Assembly (NCBI GenBank): GCA_018365265.1
Contig: JAGZKI010000032.1
Coordinates: 1 to 29,242, forward strand
Source: Streptococcus parasanguinis
Lineage (GTDB): Bacteria; Bacillota; Bacilli; Lactobacillales; Streptococcaceae
Length of the DNA: 29,242 nucleotides
Reading direction: 5' to 3'
Shown here: in pieces, positions 7,890 to 14,777 of the stretch
How positions within the stretch are numbered: the stretch's first letter is position 1
Layout of the letters: each line of letters starts with the position of its first letter
Position numbers and translations under genes: made by a program
The notes under the pieces: generated by a model
What the model saw: the letters and a program-made list of their open reading frames with translations, nothing else
Told to the model about the DNA's origin: nothing
Databases searched by the model: none

Positions 7890-7918
7890 ATTGTACCAAA
7901 TTTTACCGGCTCTGTCAC
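7890..7918 (-). promoter_or_regulatory. tgt promoter
   Basis: On the reverse strand GTGACA (7913-7918) and TACAAT (7890-7895) are separated by 17 bases, and the -10 element is extended by TG. Transcription would begin near 7883. The leader of about 70 bases contains a small TCACAG/CTGTGA hairpin (about 7862-7879). The site lies back to back with the DUF975 promoter. Confidence 0.75.
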
Positions 7919-7928
7919 GGACTTATGT

Positions 7929-7934
7929 TATAAT
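7929..7934 (+). promoter_or_regulatory. Extended -10 promoter of the DUF975 gene
   Basis: TATAAT with TG one base upstream (extended -10) lies on the plus strand. No good -35 element is found at 17 bases. The start point would be about 7941, which rules out the open frame's first ATG at 7891 as the translation start. The element lies about 10 bases beyond the -35 box of the tgt promoter, so the two polymerase footprints would overlap. Confidence 0.7.
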
Positions 7935-7965
7935 AAAAAGTACTACTATGAAGAGAGTGTCATCT

Positions 7966-8835
7966 ATGAACCTTAAACTGATTCGCCTCCGGGCACGTAC
8001 CATGCAAGTCCAGCAACCGGGCTTAGCTATCCTTTTTGCTCTTCCGGTCCTGTTGACCATTCTTGCTAACTTCCTCTTAAGTGGGCAAGATCTGGTCGAT
8101 CTACTACCGGATATGACCTTGCAGCAAGCAAGTATCTACATGATCCAGCGGCAACTCTTTCCTTCTGTCGTCTCCTTTGTCATCTCCATTTTAGTGGTCG
8201 GTGCGACTTTTAGCTATTTAGATACGATTAATCCCAAGATCGAACACCGAACACGTGTGTTAGATATCTTTAAACAAGATCGCTTTACCTCTGTATTTGC
8301 TACCTTGATCTTGAAGCAAGCCGTTCTCTTTTTATGGGGACTCATCCTCTATGTGGGGAGTCTCATCAGCACCTACGCCAGCATTCGTTTTTTGGCGATC
8401 TACGATAAGGTGAGCAACCCTAGCACTTTGAGTGCTTCCAGTCCTGAATTCCAATCTCTCATGCAACAAATGCCTCTGATGACTGCTGGTGTCATACTTG
8501 GCCTGATTGGCCTCTTCTTTTACCTGCCACAATACTACAGTCTCAGCTTGGTCGAATTGATCCTCTACGAGCAATTACGAGACGGCGACTACAAGGGAGC
8601 CTTTGGAGTCCTTCGCCAAAGTCGTGAAACCATGAAAGGGTTCCGCAGCAATCGCTTGGTGCTCGATCTAACCTTGATTGGTTGGTACTTCTTGAATTAC
8701 TTCACGCGCGATGTCATCGGCTTTTATACCATGCCTTACTTTATTAACTGCCAAATTGCATTTTATGATCAAATCAAGCAGATCAAACAAGGGCCACGCC
8801 ATTTTACAGGCCATCCAAGCCATGAAGCTAAATAA
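7966..8835 (+). CDS. DUF975 family integral membrane protein
   Basis: Function unknown. The product is about 289 residues from ATG 7966, which has AAGAGAG eight bases upstream; ATG 7948 (six residues longer) is also possible. Hydrophobic stretches include LAILFALPVLLTILANFLL, a segment around VVSFVISILVVGATFSYL, LILKQAVLFLWGLILYVG, and GVILGLIGLFFYLP. The terminal LRDGDYKGAFGVLRQSRETM and WYFLNYFTRDVIGFYTMPYF blocks fit DUF975, a streptococcal family I recall next to tgt. It has its own promoter and a terminator at 8846-8875, so it is a single-gene unit. Confidence 0.8.
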   Translation: MNLKLIRLRARTMQVQQPGLAILFALPVLLTILANFLLSGQDLVDLLPDMTLQQASIYMIQRQLFPSVVSFVISILVVGATFSYLDTINPKIEHRTRVLDIFKQDRFTSVFATLILKQAVLFLWGLILYVGSLISTYASIRFLAIYDKVSNPSTLSASSPEFQSLMQQMPLMTAGVILGLIGLFFYLPQYYSLSLVELILYEQLRDGDYKGAFGVLRQSRETMKGFRSNRLVLDLTLIGWYFLNYFTRDVIGFYTMPYFINCQIAFYDQIKQIKQGPRHFTGHPSHEAK

Positions 8836-8845
8836 GAGTAATAAT

Positions 8846-8875
8846 AAAACCCCAGTTTCCTGCTGGGGTTTTCTT
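8846..8875 (+). terminator. Rho-independent terminator of the DUF975 gene
   Basis: AAAACCCCAG-TTTCCT-GCTGGGGTTTT forms a near-perfect stem followed by TTTTCTTC, ten bases after the stop codon. The A-run on the left arm means it could also stop reverse-strand transcripts of the convergent CoA-binding gene, whose stop is at 8905. Confidence 0.9.
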
Positions 8876-8904
8876 CTATAATTTTACTGTCAATTTCTTA
8901 TCAT

Positions 8905-9357
8905 TTATAAACCGTATAGGGAGTCCCCGAGGATCAGTCGGGTGTGTTCCCGTTTGATACAGCGGTTCATGACGATATCTTCTCGTCCAGCTCCACGAAG
9001 AATCTCTTCTGCTTCTTGATTTTCCAGCTCCAATTGTGCCCAAAAAATCTTCGCGTCTGTCTCGATGAAATCACGTGCCACATCTGGTAAAAATTCACTA
9101 CGACGGTATACATCGACGATATCTACTGGGAAAGGAATTTCCTGTAAGCTAGCGTACACCGTTTCTCCAAGGATCTGGCCACCAGCTGCACGAGGGTTAA
9201 CGGGAATAATCCGATAGCCCCGCTCTTGCATCTCCTTGCTGACACGATGACTGGTCGTGTCTTCACGGTCAGATAATCCAACTACAGCAATGATCTTGCT
9301 GGTTTCTAAGTAATGTTTGATAACGCCATCACTAGGATTGCGAAATGAATAGGCCAT
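8905..9357 (-). CDS. CoA-binding domain protein (YccU-like)
   Basis: A 150-residue single-domain protein with a Rossmann-type CoA_binding fold. It shows IIAVVGLSDREDTTSHRV near the start (glycine-rich nucleotide loop), YRIIPVNPRAAGGQILGETV, PVDIVDVYRRSEFLPDVARD, and a final MNRCIKREHTRL block typical of the family. The biochemical role is not known. ATG 9357 is chosen over the open frame's 9495 because AAAGGAG precedes it and the longer frame would run through the polA terminator. It has its own likely promoter at 9395-9400. Confidence 0.88.
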   Translation of the reverse strand: MAYSFRNPSDGVIKHYLETSKIIAVVGLSDREDTTSHRVSKEMQERGYRIIPVNPRAAGGQILGETVYASLQEIPFPVDIVDVYRRSEFLPDVARDFIETDAKIFWAQLELENQEAEEILRGAGREDIVMNRCIKREHTRLILGDSLYGL

Positions 9358-9394
9358 ATGAATCTCCTTTTGTATGCGTTTCCTTTCTTTAAAT

Positions 9395-9400
9395 AGTATA
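9395..9400 (-). promoter_or_regulatory. -10 element for the CoA-binding gene
   Basis: On the reverse strand TATACT is preceded by TG (extended -10). TTGCAA lies 15 bases upstream, a short spacing. Being downstream of the polA terminator, it makes the CoA-binding gene an independent unit. Confidence 0.5.
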
Positions 9401-9433
9401 ACAATACGGAAGGCATTGCAAGTGTTTGTAGTT

Positions 9434-9470
9434 AAAAGCGGTAGGAAACTGAAAAGTTTCCTACCGCTTT
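9434..9470 (-). terminator. polA terminator (bidirectional stem)
   Basis: AAAGCGGTAGGAAACT and AGTTTCCTACCGCTTT form a perfect stem of about 16 base pairs with a four-base loop, starting 22 bases after the polA stop codon. T-runs occur on both strands (CGCTTTTAAC on the reverse strand). Confidence 0.9.
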
Positions 9471-9491
9471 CTGTTTTGAACAAACTTAATC

Positions 9492-12137
9492 TCATTTGGC
9501 TTCATACCATGTTTTGCCTTCGTTCTCATCAGCTTCCAGTGGTACTGCAAGTTCAATAGCGGATTCCATGGTCTCTTTGACAAGTTCTTTGATCGCTGCC
9601 AGTTCATCACTTGGTACTTGCAGAACGATTTCATCGTGCACCTGAAGAAGCATCTTGGTCTTGTATGCTCCTCTTTCTAGCGCTTGATCCAAGTGGATCA
9701 TGGCAATTTTCAAGATATCTGCTGCAGATCCTTGGATTGGTGAGTTGATAGCCGTCCGCTCCGCAAAGCCTCGAACATTGAAGTTGCGAGAATTGATATC
9801 TGGAATCTCCCGACGACGCTTGAAGAGGGTTTCTACATAGCCCTTATCACGCGCTTCCCGTACCACTCTCTCCATATAGTCCTTGATACCAGGGTAGCGT
9901 TCGAAGTAAGTCTCAATGTAGGCCTTGGCTTCTTTTCGACTGATCCCTAGGTTGTTAGACAGTCCAAAGTCGGAAATTCCATAAACCACACCGAAGTTTA
10001 CTGCTTTTGCATTCCGCCGGTCGTTCGGCGTCACATCTTCTGGTTTTTCAATATTGAAAACTCGCATAGCAGTCGATGTATGGATATCTGCCCCATGTTT
10101 AAAGGCGTCAATCAAATGCTCATCTCCCGAAATATGGGCCAAGACGCGCAGTTCGATCTGTGAATAGTCCGAACTCAGCAAGACACTGTTTTCCTCTTCT
10201 GGGACAAAGGCTTTACGAATGAGACGACCTTGTTCCAAACGCACAGGAATGTTTTGCAGGTTGGGATCCACACTGGACAAACGGCCTGTCTGCGTCAAAT
10301 CCTGTACATAGCGGGTATGGATCTTCCCATCTTCCAAAATCCAATCTTGAAGACCGATGACATAGGTCGACTGGATCTTAGCAATTTGGCGGTATTCAAG
10401 AATCTTAGACACGATCGGTGCGATAGGAGCTAGGCGTTCCAAGACATCAACGGCTGTGGAATAGCCGGTTTTGGTCTTCTTAGTATATTCAAGAGGGAGT
10501 TCCAATTTTTCAAAGAGGATGACGCCCAATTGTTTTGGAGAATTGATGTTAAACTCTTCGCCTGCCAGCTCGTAAATTTCTTGAGTCAAGCGTTCCAAGA
10601 CCACTTCGTTTTCCACCTGCATATCTTCTAGGGTCTGGCGCTCTACCTTGATCCCCGCGATTTCCATCTTGGCCAAAACAGCTGCTAGCGGTTGCTCCAT
10701 ATCATAGAGTAAATCTAGTTGGTCATGGGCTTGCAACTGCTCCATCATAGGCTCTTCGGTATCCAGTAGAACAGCGACTTTCCGTGCCAAATGCTCTAAT
10801 AGGACCGCCTTTTCTGGGATAGCTTTTTTGGCTCCCTTGCCATAAACGACTTCATCCAGCGGCAGCGCAATCTGACTATAGAGACTCGCAATGGTTGAAA
10901 TCTCATTGTCCTCTACGGTCGACAAGAGATACTTGGCCAATCGACTGTCAAACGCGGGATTTTGAAGGGTAATGCCCAAGTGGCTGAGCAAGACCTTGGC
11001 CCGCTTGAAGTCATAGACCTTGAGGGGCGTTTTTTCGAGAAATTCTTTGAAAATCGGTGTTTGTAAAAGACCAGTATCTGTACTCGCGTAGAGCTGACCT
11101 TTGGTCCCCCATGCGAAACCGATGATGGATTCCGTATGGTAATTGTCCCCAAAAATCTCAAAATGGAAGAAACTATCTTCCGTGAGCATATCTGAAGCGA
11201 CTTGCTCGACTTCTGTATAGTCAATGGCTACAGGAGCCGCTTCTTCTCCACTAAGATCCAAGGCCTGACGGAGTTGCTTGAAGCCCATCTCCTCATAAAA
11301 CTTGGCAAGATTTTCTAGATGAGGTCCCGAATAAGTGATATCGTCCAGCCCAATTTCAATAGGCGCATTGGTATCGATGGTTGCGAGAGTCTTAGACAGA
11401 TAGGCCTGCTCCTTGTCGTTGATGAGGTTTTCCTTCATCTTAGAAGCCTTCATCTCGTCGATATGCTCGTAAATGCCATCGAGAGAACCGTACTCTAGGA
11501 GTAGTTTGATCCCGGTCTTTTCTCCGATCTTAGTAACACCTGGGATATTATCCGACTTATCTCCCATCAAGGCCTTGAGGTCGATAAATTGCTCTGGTGT
11601 CAGCCCCATCTTTTCTTTGAGGTAGGCTGGAGTGAATTCTTCAAACTCTGCTACCCCTTTTTTGGAGATTTCAACCACCGTATTGTCATCCGTCAGTTGG
11701 ATCAAATCCTTGTCCCCAGAGACAATGGTCACATCAAAGGGCACCGAGGTAGTTTCTGCCATCTTATCCAGCGTTCCAATAATATCATCCGCTTCATACT
11801 GGGCCAGCTCATAATGGCGGATTCCCAAATGATCCAGTTGCTCACGAATGAAAGGAAACTGCTCGCGGAACTCATCTGGAGTTTTTGCACGGCCCCCTTT
11901 GTAGTCGGCATACATCTCCGTCCGAAAAGTCGTCTTTCCTGCATCAAAAGCAACGAGGACATGGGTCGGTTGGATGCGCTCCAATAGATGGCTCAACATG
12001 AGGTTAAAGCCATAAACCGCATTGGTATGCAAACCATTGGCATTTTTGAAGCGATCAATTTGATGATAGAGTGCGAAAAAGGCACGAAAAGCGACGGAAG
12101 ACCCGTCGATGAGTAGTAATTTGTTCTTTTTTTCCAT
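9492..12137 (-). CDS. polA: DNA polymerase I
   Basis: The 881-residue enzyme fills gaps and removes RNA primers. Residues 1 to about 290 form the 5'-3' nuclease domain (LLLIDGSSVAFRAFFAL; LKALMGDKSDNIPGV). The middle segment has the shape of the 3'-5' exonuclease domain but lacks its acidic residues. The polymerase domain shows motif A DYSQIELRVLAHIS (D657), motif B RRNAKAVNFGVVYG and motif C VHDE (D835). The frame is open to 12176, but MEKKNKLLLIDGSS fits the family start. A TATAAT element ends only six bases before this ATG, so the message may be leaderless. Confidence 0.97.
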   Translation of the reverse strand: MEKKNKLLLIDGSSVAFRAFFALYHQIDRFKNANGLHTNAVYGFNLMLSHLLERIQPTHVLVAFDAGKTTFRTEMYADYKGGRAKTPDEFREQFPFIREQLDHLGIRHYELAQYEADDIIGTLDKMAETTSVPFDVTIVSGDKDLIQLTDDNTVVEISKKGVAEFEEFTPAYLKEKMGLTPEQFIDLKALMGDKSDNIPGVTKIGEKTGIKLLLEYGSLDGIYEHIDEMKASKMKENLINDKEQAYLSKTLATIDTNAPIEIGLDDITYSGPHLENLAKFYEEMGFKQLRQALDLSGEEAAPVAIDYTEVEQVASDMLTEDSFFHFEIFGDNYHTESIIGFAWGTKGQLYASTDTGLLQTPIFKEFLEKTPLKVYDFKRAKVLLSHLGITLQNPAFDSRLAKYLLSTVEDNEISTIASLYSQIALPLDEVVYGKGAKKAIPEKAVLLEHLARKVAVLLDTEEPMMEQLQAHDQLDLLYDMEQPLAAVLAKMEIAGIKVERQTLEDMQVENEVVLERLTQEIYELAGEEFNINSPKQLGVILFEKLELPLEYTKKTKTGYSTAVDVLERLAPIAPIVSKILEYRQIAKIQSTYVIGLQDWILEDGKIHTRYVQDLTQTGRLSSVDPNLQNIPVRLEQGRLIRKAFVPEEENSVLLSSDYSQIELRVLAHISGDEHLIDAFKHGADIHTSTAMRVFNIEKPEDVTPNDRRNAKAVNFGVVYGISDFGLSNNLGISRKEAKAYIETYFERYPGIKDYMERVVREARDKGYVETLFKRRREIPDINSRNFNVRGFAERTAINSPIQGSAADILKIAMIHLDQALERGAYKTKMLLQVHDEIVLQVPSDELAAIKELVKETMESAIELAVPLEADENEGKTWYEAK

Positions 12138-12143
12138 AGGCCT

Positions 12144-12149
12144 ATTATA
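12144..12149 (-). promoter_or_regulatory. Extended -10 promoter at the polA start codon
   Basis: On the reverse strand TGGTATAAT gives an extended -10 element whose last base is only six bases from the A of the polA ATG (12137). A start point seven bases downstream would fall on the initiation codon itself. No consensus -35 is found at 16-18 bases. No Shine-Dalgarno sequence stronger than AGG lies in between. Confidence 0.6.
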
Positions 12150-12175
12150 CCACGAATCACAAGGTCTCTGGTACA

Positions 12176-12203
12176 TAAAAACTCTACCCTTTCGGGTAGA
12201 GCC
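12176..12203 (-). terminator. Terminator after the 23-codon peptide gene
   Basis: On the reverse strand GCTCTACCC-GAAA-GGGTAGAG is followed at once by TTTTTATG: an 8-base-pair perfect stem with a GAAA loop and a T-run. It lies 38 bases after the peptide stop codon and just before the polA promoter, so it ends a transcript from the peptide gene or the fucosidase gene and insulates polA. Confidence 0.9.
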
Positions 12204-12241
12204 TTCTTTAGGAGTTTCTTATGAAAAATGAAGAGAAGTGT

Positions 12242-12313
12242 TTATTCGCCGTAACAAGAACCTTGTTGTGGCAATTTCTTAAAGCGTTTTGGATAATTAA
12301 CTGAGATTTTCAT
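12242..12313 (-). CDS. Small cationic peptide gene (23 residues), unannotated
   Basis: I do not recognise this peptide. On the reverse strand an ATG at 12313 is preceded by GAGG eight bases upstream and opens a 24-codon frame ending in TAA. The product begins MKISVNYP, has a basic centre (KRFKK), and ends GSCYGE with a single cysteine five positions after a proline. It has no hydrophobic membrane or signal segment. A TATACT element at 12346-12351 and a strong terminator at 12176-12203 frame it, so it looks like a complete one-gene transcription unit. Secreted signal, bacteriocin-like peptide, modified-peptide precursor and regulatory leader are all open; no modifying enzyme or exporter is adjacent. 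Confidence 0.6.
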   Translation of the reverse strand: MKISVNYPKRFKKLPQQGSCYGE

Positions 12314-12345
12314 TTTCTGTACCTCATTTCTTATTGGATGAGTAC

Positions 12346-12351
12346 AGTATA
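12346..12351 (-). promoter_or_regulatory. -10 element for the 23-codon peptide gene
   Basis: TATACT on the reverse strand would start RNA near 12339, leaving a leader of about 26 bases with the GAGG site. No consensus -35 element is seen at 17 bases; the position reads AGGAAT. Either an activator is needed or the peptide is read from the fucosidase transcript. Confidence 0.45.
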
Positions 12352-12394
12352 CAAGAGAAACCTAAACGATTCCTTATAGAAAGCTTCAAGAAAA

Positions 12395-13858
12395 CTAAAA
12401 GCTGAGGCGCAAAACACGCGGTTGTTTTTTCCTACAAGCTGGTAACTGAAGATGGAGCCCTGTCTCATCTTGGCTCCAAGAAAGGGGCTGGCTTTCTCCA
12501 AGGAGCTCTAGCTTTTGAATGCGCGCATGAAGAATTCTCGGTTGTTTGAGATCATAGGCGAGAGACGGCAAGGTCAGCTCTTCCGTCCTTCCACTTGGTT
12601 CCAGCTGGATGGCATAAAGAAAACCATCACGCATGGTATAGCGGAAATCTTGGCTGGTATAGAGTGGCGCTTCTCCATCTGAGAAGGAACCTTCCTGGGC
12701 CTCGGTCGGTCCGTCTGATGACACACGCCAAGGCCGACTCTGATAAATGGCTTCTCCATTTACCGCCAGCCAGTCCCCGATCTCTGTGAGGATGTCTTGG
12801 TCTTGCTCAGGAATAGTGCCATCTGCCTTGGGTCCAATATTGAGCAGAAGATTGCCATTTTTTGCCACAACATCAACTAAATTTTGTAGCAATTCCTTAC
12901 TGGTCTTGTAGGCTAGATCCTGGGTATAGCACCAAGAATTACGGGCAATCGCGGTATCCATTTGCCACGGAAAGGCTTGCGTCTCTCCGTATCCTCCCCG
13001 CTCCATCTCAACGATTCCTGAACCGAAAGGGAGGGCATCCTGTTTGTAACAAACAGCCACCTTGCGATCCTCTTGTGCTGCTAGATTGTAATAATAAGCC
13101 AAAAAGCGCATCAAGTAGGGACGGAAACTCTCATGCTGGATCCACCAGTCAAAATATAGGAGCTCTGGTTGGTAGTCCCGCACCAGTTCACAGGTTCGCA
13201 AAAGCCAATCTTCCAAGAATTCTTTGCTTGGATAAGGCTTGGAAGTCAGATCAAAATGATCCTTGGGCTCTGGCTCCGCTGGCCAATAAAGACTGTCTCT
13301 TGGGACTTCTTGCGGAATGTCACTAGTGAATTCCTTGCCATGTGAAAAGAAAAACTGGTGTTCTGCCCGGTGAGAGGACGTACAGAAGTGCAGGCCACGT
13401 TTTTCTGCTTCCTTCCTCAGCTCTCCTAAGACATCTCGTCTCGGCCCCATTTCTAAGCTATTATAAGGCGAGAGAGTAGAGGCATACATCTGAAAACCAT
13501 CGTGGTGCTCCGCAACTGGAAAAAGATACTGGGCTCCCGCTTTTTGAAAGAGATCCAGCCAAGATGCCGGATCAAAGCGATCGGCTGTAAAAAGAGGAAT
13601 GAGATCCTTGTAGCCAAAGCTGGCCTGGTCTCCAAAATGCTCTCGATGATAGTCATAACAAGGATTCCCTTGGATATACATATTTCGCGAATACCATTCC
13701 GAACCAAAGGCAGGTACACTGTAGACGCCCCAGTGGATAAAGATCCCAAACTTGGCATCCCGATACCAATCCGGACAGACTTGATGGCTAAGAGAGTCCC
13801 AGCTTGGTTCAAAAGGACCTGACTGGACAACTTGATCAATCTCTTCAAGGCTTATCAT
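12395..13858 (-). CDS. Alpha-L-fucosidase, GH29 family, cytoplasmic
   Basis: This enzyme releases alpha-linked L-fucose from glycans or oligosaccharides. The 487-residue protein has the GH29 features FGIFIHWGVYSVPAFGSEWY near residue 40, AEHHDGF (about 117-122), the probable nucleophile in LLYFDWWI (D237) and NLLLNIGPKADG, followed by a small beta domain. No signal peptide is visible, so it should act inside the cell on imported sugar. The frame is open to 13951 but ATG 13858 has GAGGAGAAGAG before it. No fucose transport or catabolic gene is adjacent. Its promoter appears to overlap the trp terminator. Confidence 0.9.
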   Translation of the reverse strand: MISLEEIDQVVQSGPFEPSWDSLSHQVCPDWYRDAKFGIFIHWGVYSVPAFGSEWYSRNMYIQGNPCYDYHREHFGDQASFGYKDLIPLFTADRFDPASWLDLFQKAGAQYLFPVAEHHDGFQMYASTLSPYNSLEMGPRRDVLGELRKEAEKRGLHFCTSSHRAEHQFFFSHGKEFTSDIPQEVPRDSLYWPAEPEPKDHFDLTSKPYPSKEFLEDWLLRTCELVRDYQPELLYFDWWIQHESFRPYLMRFLAYYYNLAAQEDRKVAVCYKQDALPFGSGIVEMERGGYGETQAFPWQMDTAIARNSWCYTQDLAYKTSKELLQNLVDVVAKNGNLLLNIGPKADGTIPEQDQDILTEIGDWLAVNGEAIYQSRPWRVSSDGPTEAQEGSFSDGEAPLYTSQDFRYTMRDGFLYAIQLEPSGRTEELTLPSLAYDLKQPRILHARIQKLELLGESQPLSWSQDETGLHLQLPACRKKQPRVLRLSF

Positions 13859-13889
13859 TCTCTTCTCCTCTTTTCTTATTACTATCTCT

Positions 13890-13917
13890 ATTGTAACGAG
13901 AAACCCTCGTTTGTAAA
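13890..13917 (-). promoter_or_regulatory. Promoter of the fucosidase gene, inside the trp terminator
   Basis: On the reverse strand TTTACA (13912-13917) and TACAAT (13890-13895) are 16 bases apart. The -35 element covers the loop and part of a stem of the hairpin at 13904-13929. Confidence 0.6.
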
Positions 13918-13929
13918 GACAAACGAGGG
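13904..13929 (-). terminator. Terminator of the trp operon
   Basis: CCCTCGTTTGT-AAAG-ACAAACGAGGG is a perfect 11-base-pair stem, about 70 bases after the trpA stop. On the reverse strand it is followed by TTTCTCGTT, a moderate T-run. A second stem, AGCTTGAT/ATCAAGCT (about 13953-13977), lies between it and trpA. Confidence 0.8.
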
Positions 13930-13999
13930 GAATGTTTAAAATAGTAGACAAAGAGCTTGATCTAGGAGAATCAAGCTGATGATGAATGAAATGAAGCTT

Positions 14000-14776
14000 C
14001 TAGCCCTTCACTGCTTGAGAAATAAAACGAGCGATGGCGTCTGTCTCCCCTTGGTGGAGAGCCTTAACGATTTTGGACCCCACAATAACCCCATCTGAGA
14101 CCTTGTTGAAACGGTGAACATCCTCCATGCTGGAAACTCCAAAACCTGTTAAAACAGGAATGGACGCTATTTCGTGTAATTGGGCCAAGTGGTGATCCAA
14201 ATCGTCTCGATAGCTCCCAGCTTTCCCCGTCACCCCATTGACAGCAACGGCATAGATAAATCCTTCTGCATCTTGGATCAATTTCTTCTGGCGCTCGATT
14301 CCTGTGGTTAAGCTCACTAGCGGTACCAAGGCGATATCTTTATCCGTTAATAGAGGCTCTACCAGATCCGCATGCTCATGAGGAAGATCGGGAATAATCA
14401 CTCCTTTGACCGCTGTTCCTTCTACATCTCTAAAGAAGTTTTCAAGCCCATATTGGAACAAGGGGTTGAAATAGGTCATGATGACCAAAGGAACAGCTGT
14501 CTCTAAGCGCTGGATCGTTTGCACCAGACCCTCTGTCGTCGTCCCATGGCCTAAACTTCGTAGTCCTGCCTCTTCAATCACAGGGCCATCTGCCACCGGA
14601 TCCGAAAAAGGAATGCCAACCTCAATAGCTGAGACACCAAGCTCTTCCAAAAATTGGATGGTTTCCTGCAAACCTGCTAAGCCTTTTTCATGATCTCCTG
14701 CCATGATATACGGAACAAAGATCCCTTGCTGTTGGTCTTTCAGCTTTTGTAAATGCTCTGTTAAGGTCTTTCCCAT
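14000..14776 (-). CDS. trpA: Tryptophan synthase alpha subunit
   Basis: TrpA cleaves indole-3-glycerol phosphate to indole, which is channelled to TrpB. The 258-residue TIM barrel carries the catalytic glutamate in SAIEVGIPFSDP (E52) and the aspartate in DPVADGP (D63), and the phosphate-binding GFGVSSMEDV near the end. It is the last gene of the operon, one base after trpB. Confidence 0.98.
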   Translation of the reverse strand: MGKTLTEHLQKLKDQQQGIFVPYIMAGDHEKGLAGLQETIQFLEELGVSAIEVGIPFSDPVADGPVIEEAGLRSLGHGTTTEGLVQTIQRLETAVPLVIMTYFNPLFQYGLENFFRDVEGTAVKGVIIPDLPHEHADLVEPLLTDKDIALVPLVSLTTGIERQKKLIQDAEGFIYAVAVNGVTGKAGSYRDDLDHHLAQLHEIASIPVLTGFGVSSMEDVHRFNKVSDGVIVGSKIVKALHQGETDAIARFISQAVKG

Positions 14777-14777
14777 C

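Noticed and set aside
12862..13326. Plus-strand frame of 154 residues opposite the fucosidase gene
   Set aside because: It is antisense to a protein with full GH29 motifs and lacks a ribosome binding site.
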